Shown here: piece after piece, positions 51,711 to 59,805 of the stretch | Layout of the letters: each line of letters opens with the position of its first letter | Numbering within the stretch: the stretch's first letter is position 1 | The notes under the pieces: generated by a model | Seen by the model: the letters and a program-made list of their open reading frames with translations, nothing else | Database searches by the model: none | Told to the model about the DNA's origin: nothing | Position numbers and translations under genes: made by a program | NCBI GenBank assembly: GCA_964369775.1 | Contig: CAYJHQ010000015.1 | Location: 1 to 64,000 of the forward strand | Length of the DNA: 64,000 nucleotides | Direction: 5' to 3' | DNA from: CAUPWF01 sp964369775 | GTDB lineage: Bacteria > Bacillota > Clostridia > Lachnospirales > Lachnospiraceae

Positions 51711-54287
51711 TTATTTTATTAAATATGTCTTCGCGACATTACGTGGCAATTTCACAACTTCTGATGATTCACTAATTGCTCTTTCATCTAAGTTTACTTC
51801 ACTTGTAATCTTAAAATCCTCCACTTGAATCTCTGTCTCTAGTGTCTCTATCACTGTTTGGAATCCGCGTAAGATAAACCCTTCTTTTCCTTGAGCTTTC
51901 TTAAATGCTGTCACAACAAAGTCTTGTGAAGATTCTGTTAAGAAACTGTAGCTGTAAGGTGTGTGATAACTTGCAGCATTTAGCTTCATAGCATTGTATG
52001 GCATCTTGTTGTAAGTAACAACTGGAGTTGTATACTCTTTTGCAACTTTTGCAAGATTACTGCAGTCAGTAGTTAACGCTAGTTCATAACAATTAACTCC
52101 TAGTAGTTGTGAGTCTGGAGTAGGCATCTTGATTCCAGATGGTCTTCCTGGTCTTCTATACAACTCTTCTTTTCCAAGGAATCCTACACATCTAAATAAC
52201 GTAATTGCAATTACATCGTAATCATCTCCAATAATCTCATACTCTCTTACAGAATTTGATAATACTGCCATGCTACCTTTTGCATCCGTACTTACATACG
52301 ATAAGAAAGGATAGATTGAATCTGGTCTTTCATTCCACTTTTCTTTTTCCCATACATCCATTGCACTATCATACACTGGTCGTTTTATTTCACCAAATTG
52401 GTTATCTGATAAGGAGAATTTAGAGCCTATTCCATTTGGAATTAACAAACGCACTCTGTGATCTTTCACTCTGTTATCTACTGTAACTTTTACATCTATA
52501 ATTTTGCTTCCTTTGGTCAAGGATACAACAAGATTCATATCAAAGCTACCATCAACCATTTTTGCTTTTCTGCTATCTAAATCTTTTGATGTCTCCATTG
52601 TATAATCAATTTCAATAACAGTTTTGTTTTCTGTAGAAACAACTGATGATACAGCTTTCACGTCTTTAGATGTCAAAATGAAATCATCTTCTAATTCCGA
52701 GAAATCATATCCATCGCCATCATCAGCGCCGTCTTCTACTAATAGTACATTCTCATATACTTTTTCAGTGTCCTTATCCGTTATACTTAAAGTACCATTT
52801 TTATTTACAACAATCTTGTAAAATTCGTTCTCTGTAGTAGTACCTTGTGATGCTGCCTCTAATTGACCTTCTTTTTCAACAACAATATAAGTTTTGAATC
52901 CCATTGCTGGTAGTGTATCATAGATTGCAACAGTATATCTCACAAATGGATCATAATCTCCATAATGAACAATCTGTCTATCGATCAGTCCTGCATCTAC
53001 AATCTCTGTAGACAGTACTTCAAATTCATAGGATTTTCCATCTCCATCTACTAGATCAAAATTTTTCATCTTTGTAATAATTTCACCTTCAACCACTGTT
53101 GTTCTAGCATAAGAAACTAAGTTGAACGCAGTTAATTTATCTAGTGCGATATCCATTGACATTGCATCAACAATTCTTCTCTTATAGAATTTAATCAACT
53201 CATCAGTTTTGTTCTCAGCGAGGTGGAATCTATTTTCAATATCTGTATGAACAATATCCGAACAACAACAACCAATCGAATCATGTGCATGGTTTTTCAT
53301 CAACTCTTTCCAAATAGCTTCGATTAATCCTTCATGGTACTCTTCTCCGAAACTGTGAGCTAAAGATGCTAGTGGCTCTAAGATATTTGTAATTTTATTT
53401 TCTATACGTGTGTTGCTCGACTTTAAATCTGCTCTTGATGAAAATATGCTTCTGTGTACTCTCATATATTTTCCATCGAGTAACTCTCCTTGTAAAGTAT
53501 CAAGGTCTTTTACTTGTTCTACTTCTTCAAACACATTCTCATATTTACTCAAGAAGAATGTTTTATCTGGATAGATTTTTTTCATCGTATCCATCACTTC
53601 ATAAATATCCTTTTGAATTGGCATCTGATCATGACCATTAGCTACTAAAATCGCATCGTTTACTGCTCCGCGCTCTAGTACTGGCATGTACTTGCTCATT
53701 CGCTTTCTAAGAGCTTCCTCTTCTACTGGCAAATATTTACCAATTGCATATCCAAGAGGCATTAAATGCACTAGCACTTCACCTTCTGACTCACTCTTCC
53801 AATAAAAGTTATTCTTTGTCGAACCATGTCTTTCGGAAGCACCTCTCCAAAAAATTGCTCTATTTATATCAAATCCATTTAAAATCTGTGGCAACTTTTC
53901 ACTTTGACCAAAAGAATCTGGCAGATAACCAATCATCATCGGTTCTCCTAATTCTCTACTGTCTTTTAATCCATACAGCAAGTTACGAACGATAGATTCT
54001 GCGCCTACCACCATCTCATCTGTCTGTGTATACCAAGGTCCAACAATCAGTTTTCCTTGTTCTACTAATTTTTTTACACGTTCTTTATTCTCTGGTTTAA
54101 TATCAAAGTAGTCTTCCAATATCGCTGTTTGACCATCTAATACGTAGTGTGGATAATTTTCATCTGTTTCAAGTCTCTCCATAATTTCTTCCATATTGTT
54201 AACCAATAAGATTCTAGACTCTTCCGTTGTAAAGTACCATTCTCTATCCCAGTGCATGTGTGGCACTATATGAACATTTTTTGACAT
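51711..54287 (-). CDS. mngB: GH38 alpha-mannosidase, likely mannosylglycerate(-6-phosphate) hydrolase
   Basis: The protein (858 residues from ATG 54287) is a family 38 alpha-mannosidase. The zinc motif HMHWDREW (His12, Asp14) opens the protein, and the nucleophile is Asp124 in GYLPDSFGQSEK. Length and the DREW variant fit the MngB group, which cleaves 2-O-(6-phospho-mannosyl)-glycerate to mannose-6-phosphate and glycerate. No signal peptide is present, so it acts in the cytosol, consistent with a PTS-imported substrate. Adjacent PTS, glycerate kinase and ManA genes support this substrate. ATG 54287 has AAAGGTG six bases upstream; GTG 54296 is less likely. Confidence 0.85.
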   Translation of the reverse strand: MSKNVHIVPHMHWDREWYFTTEESRILLVNNMEEIMERLETDENYPHYVLDGQTAILEDYFDIKPENKERVKKLVEQGKLIVGPWYTQTDEMVVGAESIVRNLLYGLKDSRELGEPMMIGYLPDSFGQSEKLPQILNGFDINRAIFWRGASERHGSTKNNFYWKSESEGEVLVHLMPLGYAIGKYLPVEEEALRKRMSKYMPVLERGAVNDAILVANGHDQMPIQKDIYEVMDTMKKIYPDKTFFLSKYENVFEEVEQVKDLDTLQGELLDGKYMRVHRSIFSSRADLKSSNTRIENKITNILEPLASLAHSFGEEYHEGLIEAIWKELMKNHAHDSIGCCCSDIVHTDIENRFHLAENKTDELIKFYKRRIVDAMSMDIALDKLTAFNLVSYARTTVVEGEIITKMKNFDLVDGDGKSYEFEVLSTEIVDAGLIDRQIVHYGDYDPFVRYTVAIYDTLPAMGFKTYIVVEKEGQLEAASQGTTTENEFYKIVVNKNGTLSITDKDTEKVYENVLLVEDGADDGDGYDFSELEDDFILTSKDVKAVSSVVSTENKTVIEIDYTMETSKDLDSRKAKMVDGSFDMNLVVSLTKGSKIIDVKVTVDNRVKDHRVRLLIPNGIGSKFSLSDNQFGEIKRPVYDSAMDVWEKEKWNERPDSIYPFLSYVSTDAKGSMAVLSNSVREYEIIGDDYDVIAITLFRCVGFLGKEELYRRPGRPSGIKMPTPDSQLLGVNCYELALTTDCSNLAKVAKEYTTPVVTYNKMPYNAMKLNAASYHTPYSYSFLTESSQDFVVTAFKKAQGKEGFILRGFQTVIETLETEIQVEDFKITSEVNLDERAISESSEVVKLPRNVAKTYLIK

Positions 54288-54310
54288 AAAATTCACCTTT
54301 CTTGTTTATA

Positions 54311-54333
54311 AAAGGAGCAAATCTCTTTGCCCC
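54311..54333 (-). terminator. Hairpin between PTS and mannosidase genes
   Basis: On the minus strand GGGGCAAA pairs with TTTGCTCC (one G-U pair) around GAGA, followed by TTTTAT. It is inside the operon, 11 bp after the PTS stop codon, so it may act as a partial terminator or RNA-stability element that lowers mannosidase expression. Confidence 0.6.
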
Positions 54334-54343
54334 TAGTTATTCG

Positions 54344-56257
54344 TTACTTTTTCTTTTGTTTTTTCAATCCATGCTTCATCCATGGAACTAAAATTGCTGT
54401 TGAAATAGCTGCTCCTATTATAGCTGCTACTAACCAAATAGCTGTTCCCATAGCTGGGCTTACTACTGCATTTTCGTAGTCTAATAAGAACATCGAGAAA
54501 ATTCCCGCACCTGGTACATTCAGACCGATATTAGACCAAGCAACAATTGCTCCGCATACTGCTGACCCTGTACAAAGAGATACAATTACTTTTAAAGGAT
54601 TCTTCATCATAAAAGGAATTGCACCTTCTGTGATTCCACCAAGAGCTAACATCCAAGTTGTCTTACCTGCACCTTGCTCTTCTTTGTTGTAACATTCTTT
54701 TGCAAGAAGTACTGTCATAGTAATTGCGAAACCTGATACCATCTTAACTGAAGCGAAAATTGCATATGGTAGTAATACACCTTCATTCATAACACTAACA
54801 CAGAATGCATATGCAGCTTTGTTTACAGGACCACCAAGATCAAATGATGTCATAATTCCAATTACGGCACCTAACAACATTGCATTTGTCCCTTGTAATC
54901 CAGCAAGGAAATCTGTAAGTGCAGTATTAATATAGGCAACTGGCTCTCCGATTACAAAGAACATAATTGTTCCAATCAAGAAAGTACTCACAACGGGATA
55001 TACGAAGAAACTCACAAATCCTGAAAACGATCCTTTTGCTGGAATCAGCTTCTTCATATAACGTACTAGGTAACCTGCAATTAGACCACCAAGCATACCA
55101 GCAAGGAATCCACCGCCTATCATATTCGCTGCAAGACCTGCTGCAAAACCTGCGCAAAGGGCTGTTTTTTCTGAAATTGCATATGCCATATATGCTGCCA
55201 TTACTGGTACTAATAATGTTCCTAATAAACCACCTGATAATTGTCTGTATAAGTTCAACCAACTACCCTCGGTGTTGTATAGTTCTACCAAATCAAATTG
55301 TTGTGAGATTAAGACTGCAATCGCTAGAATCATACCACCAGCTACTACAAGTGGCACCATATGCGAGATACCAGTCATTACTGCTTGCTTAATTTCTTCT
55401 CCGACACCCATTTTTCCTTCATCAGATGGGTCTGCTACATACTCACCTTTTTCAAAATTTTCAGCTTTTTCAAGTGCTCTTTTAATAATTGCTTGCGCGT
55501 CCTTTAGAGGCTCAGCCACTGAAGTTTTTGTTATTGGCAAATGATCGAATCTCTCTGCGTTTTTAACTGCTACTCCTACTGAGAAAATCGCTGCATCAGC
55601 TTTTTTCAAATTCTCTGCTGTATGCTTACCTTCGATTCCATTAGCTCCTTGCTTTTCAACAAATACTTGTACACCTAACTCTTTTCCTGCTTTCACAAGA
55701 GCTTCAGCTGCCATGTAAGTATGCGCTATTCCTGCTGGACAAGCAGTTACAGCAACGATTGTCTTTGTATATTCTACATTCGAATCATTCTCTTCAATCT
55801 TTTCAGCATCTAAATTCATCACGAATTCATCAACTGTCTTTGATGCAAATAATGCCTTCTTGAAATCTTCATCTGCCATCTTAGTCATAAGTGCTGCAAG
55901 TAATTCTAAGTGAGTGCTTCCCCCTTCGCTTTCAGGAATTGCTAGAAGGAAGATATATTTCACCTCATTATCTGGATCCAAGCTTTCCCAATCTGCTACT
56001 ATTTCTTTTGTAGACATTACTGCAAATGCAGCTTCATTTACGAAAGAAGATTTCGCATGAGGAATTGCTAGTCCCATTTCCATTCCAGTCTCAGATAGTG
56101 ACTCTCTTTCGTATACATCATTGATGTAACCTTGCACATCTGACACTTTACCATTCTCATATAATTTTTTTGCAAGCGCTTCTATAACCGCTCTTTTCGT
56201 AGTTAAATTGCTATTTAACTCGATTAAACCTTTGTTTGTTAAACTTGAAAGTTTCAT
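54344..56257 (-). CDS. mngA: PTS fructose/mannosylglycerate-type EIIABC permease
   Basis: The 637-residue protein is a fructose-family PTS permease in the order A-B-C. EIIA (about 1-150) has the phospho-histidine His67 in LAIPHAKSS. EIIB (about 165-265) has the phospho-cysteine Cys173 in VTACPAGIAHTYMAAE. EIIC (about 290-630) has many helices and the substrate region MTSFDLGGPVNKAAYAF. MngA of enterobacteria has this same domain order and imports 2-O-mannosylglycerate as the 6-phosphate. Synteny with a GH38 mannosidase and glycerate kinase favours that substrate over fructose. The gene symbol is by context. Confidence 0.82.
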   Translation of the reverse strand: MKLSSLTNKGLIELNSNLTTKRAVIEALAKKLYENGKVSDVQGYINDVYERESLSETGMEMGLAIPHAKSSFVNEAAFAVMSTKEIVADWESLDPDNEVKYIFLLAIPESEGGSTHLELLAALMTKMADEDFKKALFASKTVDEFVMNLDAEKIEENDSNVEYTKTIVAVTACPAGIAHTYMAAEALVKAGKELGVQVFVEKQGANGIEGKHTAENLKKADAAIFSVGVAVKNAERFDHLPITKTSVAEPLKDAQAIIKRALEKAENFEKGEYVADPSDEGKMGVGEEIKQAVMTGISHMVPLVVAGGMILAIAVLISQQFDLVELYNTEGSWLNLYRQLSGGLLGTLLVPVMAAYMAYAISEKTALCAGFAAGLAANMIGGGFLAGMLGGLIAGYLVRYMKKLIPAKGSFSGFVSFFVYPVVSTFLIGTIMFFVIGEPVAYINTALTDFLAGLQGTNAMLLGAVIGIMTSFDLGGPVNKAAYAFCVSVMNEGVLLPYAIFASVKMVSGFAITMTVLLAKECYNKEEQGAGKTTWMLALGGITEGAIPFMMKNPLKVIVSLCTGSAVCGAIVAWSNIGLNVPGAGIFSMFLLDYENAVVSPAMGTAIWLVAAIIGAAISTAILVPWMKHGLKKQKKK

Positions 56258-56329
56258 CCTATTACCTCCACAGATTTGTTATGGTGTAATATTAACATAA
56301 GACTTTTATTGTATGTGTTTTCCGATATT

Positions 56330-56367
56330 TATATACACTTCGATTTTAAATTGTGTATATATACACA
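56330..56367. promoter_or_regulatory. Palindrome and repeated half-site upstream of the PTS gene
   Basis: TGTGTATATATACACA (56352-56367) is a perfect 16-bp palindrome. TATATACAC from it recurs at 56330-56338, 28 bp away. Both lie between the glycerate kinase and PTS genes, 75-110 bp upstream of the PTS start. They look like operator half-sites. Confidence 0.45.
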
Positions 56368-56376
56368 TCTACTCAC

Positions 56377-57492
56377 TTACTTCACAAAACGAAGTAATCT
56401 TTTTGCTGCGAGTGAACAAAGCTCTTTCGCATGTTCTATTGCATAGTCTAACTCCATTACGCCATCCACACACGTCATAATACTTGTAATGCCGTGGTTA
56501 TACATCTCTTCGTATTCTTTCCCAAGGCTACCAACTATTGCATAACATGGAATTCCATACTTTTCACAAAGAGACCCTACTCCAAATGGTACTTTTCCAA
56601 AAGCAGATTGATTGTCCATTCTGCCTTCTCCTGTTATCACAAAAGAATCACCCTCTAATTGTTTTTCTAATTCTAGAATCTCTAAAATCGTAGTTACACC
56701 AGATTTCATTGACGATTTTGTAAATGCTAACAGCCCCGCTCCAAGTCCGCCAGCAGCTCCTGCACCTTCTCGATATGATATGTCGATACCTAACTCCGAC
56801 TTAATTAATCCTGCCATGTGAGTCATTCCTCTTTCTAGCGTTACCATCATCTCTTCATCGGCTCCCTTTTGCTTCGAAAAAACATAAGTTGCGCCGTCCT
56901 CACCTAAAAGCGGATTTTTCACATCACTCATAATGATAAATTTCGTCTCTTTTATAACTTCATTTACTTCTTTCGTATCTATACTAGCTATTCTTTCAAA
57001 ATTTGCAGGAATTGGGGCAATCTCACCTCCATCATTATCATAAAACTTTACTCCAAGTGCACTTGCAAACCCAAGTCCACAATCATTAGTTGCACTTCCA
57101 CCTAAACCGATATAGATTGTTTTCACTCCTCTTTCAACAGCATCTAGTACCATCTGTCCCGTTCCGTACGTATTCATCTTCATGATATCACGATTCTCAA
57201 CAAGAGTAATCCCTGAAGCCTCTGCCATTTCCATAATCGCCTTATCTTGATCGAAAATTCCATAAGTTGCTTCAATCTCTCTGAAGTCTGGGCTTTTAAC
57301 TTTCGTTGTGATCCGTGTTCCTTTTAAATATGACAAGATAGATGCGACTGTTCCTTCTCCCCCATCTGCCATTGGAACTTTTACTACTTCCACTTCCCCT
57401 AATACACTTTTTGCCGCCTCTTCTACAATATCGCAAATTTCAATCGCTTCTAGAGACCCTTTGAATGAATCTGGTGCTACAATAATCTTCAT
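56377..57492 (-). CDS. Glycerate kinase (GlxK/GarK family)
   Basis: The 371-residue enzyme begins KIIVAPDSFKGSLEAIEICD, the hallmark of glycerate kinases of the GlxK/GarK family, with VPMADGGEGTVAS, IYIGLGGSATNDCGLGFA and VITGEGRMDNQSAFGK further on. It forms phosphoglycerate (2-phosphoglycerate in this family) from glycerate, which feeds lower glycolysis. Its ATG shares one base with the ManA stop codon (TAATG), so it is translationally coupled. Glycerate is exactly the second product of the GH38 enzyme in this locus. Confidence 0.93.
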   Translation of the reverse strand: MKIIVAPDSFKGSLEAIEICDIVEEAAKSVLGEVEVVKVPMADGGEGTVASILSYLKGTRITTKVKSPDFREIEATYGIFDQDKAIMEMAEASGITLVENRDIMKMNTYGTGQMVLDAVERGVKTIYIGLGGSATNDCGLGFASALGVKFYDNDGGEIAPIPANFERIASIDTKEVNEVIKETKFIIMSDVKNPLLGEDGATYVFSKQKGADEEMMVTLERGMTHMAGLIKSELGIDISYREGAGAAGGLGAGLLAFTKSSMKSGVTTILEILELEKQLEGDSFVITGEGRMDNQSAFGKVPFGVGSLCEKYGIPCYAIVGSLGKEYEEMYNHGITSIMTCVDGVMELDYAIEHAKELCSLAAKRLLRFVK

Positions 57493-58712
57493 TAGTTATT
57501 CCCCCTTACTGTAACTGGCACTGGAATATTGGTTTTAAAATCAACTATAAAGTTTTCATATAACTTCGCAATCGACTCACTCACTTCAACTTTAGCGCAA
57601 CATTCAACTTGTAATTTGTTCTTCTCTAATAATTTCGCAACTTGCTCTCCCAATACTTCTGCATTCTCTGACTGTGCAATCTCGCATGTACTTAGTACCT
57701 TGTCATCTTCACCTATTACAGTCAACATCTGCTTATCTGATTCTGCTGTCAAAAGCAATTCAAATAAGTTATCTTTTTTATCAACTGTAGTAATCAAAGC
57801 CTCCAGCTCTCCTTCGAGTTTGTATATTCCAGTGTTTGCTTCAATGAAAATACTATCACCTTTTCTCACTTCTAGAGTGGTATCCTCTAGTTTAATATAC
57901 CCTGTTCCTTCGATAATTAAGACACTTACAAAAGATTCTTTTTTGGCTTCACTTGCAAATGTTTCACCTTTTATCTCTACCTTATCTACAGTAAAATAAT
58001 CACACTTTGCAATATGTGGAAATACCGATTTAGGCTCTGCTTGTTTTGATAGATTTGTTACATCTAATGCTTTTTCCACATGCAACTCTCTTCCATTTCC
58101 TTGTGCGTCTACACGCCCATAGTCATATACACGATACGTAACATTAGAATTTTGCTGAATTTCTGCAATAATAATATCTTTACCTATCGCATGAATCGTA
58201 CCGGCTTCTATAAATAGGACATCTCCTTTTTTTACTTCCACTTTATTTAACACTTCTAAAAGTGTATTCTCCTTGATTCTCTTTTCAAACTCTTCCTTTG
58301 TAATATCACGATTGAAGCCAAAATATAAAAATGCTCCTTCTTTACAATCTGTTACGTACCACACTTCCGTCTTTCCGTATTGTTTCTCATTCTTTAGTGC
58401 ATAGTCATTTTTTGGATGTACTTGAATAGAAAGATTGTCTTTTGCATCGATAAATTTAATCAGTATCGGAAAATCGTCAAACCTCTGGCAGTTTTCTCCT
58501 AGTACTTCTTTCCCTGACTCTTCTATATATTTCCTTAATGATTTTCCTTTATGCTCACCATTAGCTATAATAGAATCCCCATCCTTATGACAAGATAGTT
58601 CCCAAGACTCTGCAAGGACCTCCCCTTCATATACTTTATTGTATTTCTCAATTAGGTTCGTTCCACCCCAAATATAATCTTTAAAAGCTGGTTCTAGTTT
58701 CAACATCGACAT
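57492..58712 (-). CDS. manA: Mannose-6-phosphate isomerase, class I
   Basis: The 406-residue protein (ATG 58712, GAGGTG six bases upstream) is a type I phosphomannose isomerase. Start: KLEPAFKDYIWGGTNLIEKY; zinc ligands in LSIQVHPKNDYALK (Gln97, His99), Glu116 and the later GTIHAIGKD. The C-terminal part, about 150 residues beyond the core, is a second cupin-like domain. It converts mannose-6-phosphate to fructose-6-phosphate, the other product branch of this locus. It opens the operon. Confidence 0.93.
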   Translation of the reverse strand: MSMLKLEPAFKDYIWGGTNLIEKYNKVYEGEVLAESWELSCHKDGDSIIANGEHKGKSLRKYIEESGKEVLGENCQRFDDFPILIKFIDAKDNLSIQVHPKNDYALKNEKQYGKTEVWYVTDCKEGAFLYFGFNRDITKEEFEKRIKENTLLEVLNKVEVKKGDVLFIEAGTIHAIGKDIIIAEIQQNSNVTYRVYDYGRVDAQGNGRELHVEKALDVTNLSKQAEPKSVFPHIAKCDYFTVDKVEIKGETFASEAKKESFVSVLIIEGTGYIKLEDTTLEVRKGDSIFIEANTGIYKLEGELEALITTVDKKDNLFELLLTAESDKQMLTVIGEDDKVLSTCEIAQSENAEVLGEQVAKLLEKNKLQVECCAKVEVSESIAKLYENFIVDFKTNIPVPVTVRGNN

Positions 58713-58771
58713 CTTTTTCACCTCATACATTTTTATAATTTCTTTGTTATTGCCATTTTGATACACTCATA

Positions 58772-58800
58772 ATTATAGCATCTTAAAAAAACCTCATTTG
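58772..58800 (-). promoter_or_regulatory. Promoter of the manA operon (good -10, poor -35)
   Basis: TATAAT (58772-58777) lies 17 bp from the poor -35 CAAATG on the minus strand, 59 bp before the manA start. A weak -35 often means activator dependence. Confidence 0.6.
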
Positions 58801-58809
58801 ATTTTTTTT

Positions 58810-58852
58810 ATAAATTCACATTTAATAATAAAGCATGTAAATAAATTCACAT
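58810..58852. repeat. Two 12-bp direct repeats upstream of the manA promoter
   Basis: ATAAATTCACAT occurs at 58810-58821 and 58841-58852, start-to-start 31 bp, about three DNA turns. The pair lies just upstream of the weak -35. The second copy is part of an imperfect hairpin (AGCATGT/ACATGCT) that may be the terminator of the regulator gene. It is a candidate binding site for the RpiR protein encoded next door. Confidence 0.5.
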
Positions 58853-58876
58853 GCTCAAAAGGATATTCACTCAATT

Positions 58877-59626
58877 TTATATTTTTTTCAAATACATTTC
58901 ACAAATCATCTTTATCAACATAAGCAGACCTGCCCTATCTGTAACATTATATCCATTTACAATTCTTTTATCACCCCAAAAGCACACTTGATTATCACAG
59001 AGTAGGCTTAATGGGTTATCTCCAAAATGTGTAATACAAGTGACATTTAGAGTTTTACATCGTTTTTTCAAGTTGCGCGCCAAGTTCACCAATCGTTCCG
59101 GTTCTCCTGTCACACTAATAATAATCACTAGGTCTCCTTCTTCGTAAAAGTTAGAAAAATATTCGATGTCATGTATCTGCGAAAAATACTCCGTCTTTTT
59201 ATTCAAACAACGTAGGTATCTGCCAAAGTACTCGCAGAAATATACTGAATCCCCAAGACCCGCTATCAAAATCTTACCTGCCTCTACCATCTGATCTGTA
59301 AGTGTCTCTATAGCCGCCTCGTCTAATACATCAATAGACCTTATGATACTCTGTGGTAGCTTTTCAAATACCTTATTCTCAACGGTAGTGATTTCACTCG
59401 GATTATCTTCGCTTTGTATAGAGAATTTCAATTCTGAAAAACCGCTGTATCCTAATTTTTTTGAGGTTCGAATAATTGAATTTGGTGAAATAAATAAATC
59501 TTTTGCAATCTTTTGCACCGAAATCATCTGGATACACTTTCGATTTCTCTTAATATATTCAATGATACTATCGTCAGTATCGTTGGATTTTAATTCTATA
59601 TTGTAAACTCGCTCTTCAAAAGTCAA
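58877..59626 (-). CDS. RpiR family transcriptional regulator of the mannosylglycerate locus
   Basis: The 249-residue protein has an RpiR-type N-terminal helix-turn-helix (about 15-75, AKDLFISPNSIIRTSKKLGYSG) and a SIS domain (about 100-240, GKILIAGLGDSVYFCEYFG). It would sense a sugar phosphate, plausibly phosphomannosylglycerate or mannose-6-phosphate. The start is TTG 59626, with AAGGGGG seven bases upstream. It lies directly upstream of manA, same strand. The enterobacterial MngR is a GntR protein, so the regulator type differs here. Confidence 0.88.
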   Translation of the reverse strand: MTFEERVYNIELKSNDTDDSIIEYIKRNRKCIQMISVQKIAKDLFISPNSIIRTSKKLGYSGFSELKFSIQSEDNPSEITTVENKVFEKLPQSIIRSIDVLDEAAIETLTDQMVEAGKILIAGLGDSVYFCEYFGRYLRCLNKKTEYFSQIHDIEYFSNFYEEGDLVIIISVTGEPERLVNLARNLKKRCKTLNVTCITHFGDNPLSLLCDNQVCFWGDKRIVNGYNVTDRAGLLMLIKMICEMYLKKI

Positions 59627-59710
59627 TGTATTGCCCCCTTCTTTTTGTTTCTAGAAAATATTTTAGCACTTTTTTTGTTTTTATTCTACAGAATTCTTCT
59701 TAAAATTTAC

Positions 59711-59739
59711 TAGACTATTGACTAGGTTAACTGTATAAT
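59711..59739 (+). promoter_or_regulatory. Promoter of the GGDEF-EAL gene
   Basis: TAGACT and TATAAT (59734-59739) are 17 bp apart. A second candidate, TTGACT-N19-TAGAAT, lies at 59762-59792. Confidence 0.65.
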
Positions 59740-59805
59740 GAATAATACATTGTTGAATTTATTGACTTGCAACTGAAACTTGATGCTAGAATACAGTAAG
59801 AAAAG

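Noticed and set aside
56258..58876. Catabolite-response (cre) sites in the mannosylglycerate locus
   Set aside because: No sequence close to the cre consensus was found in the upstream regions by eye.
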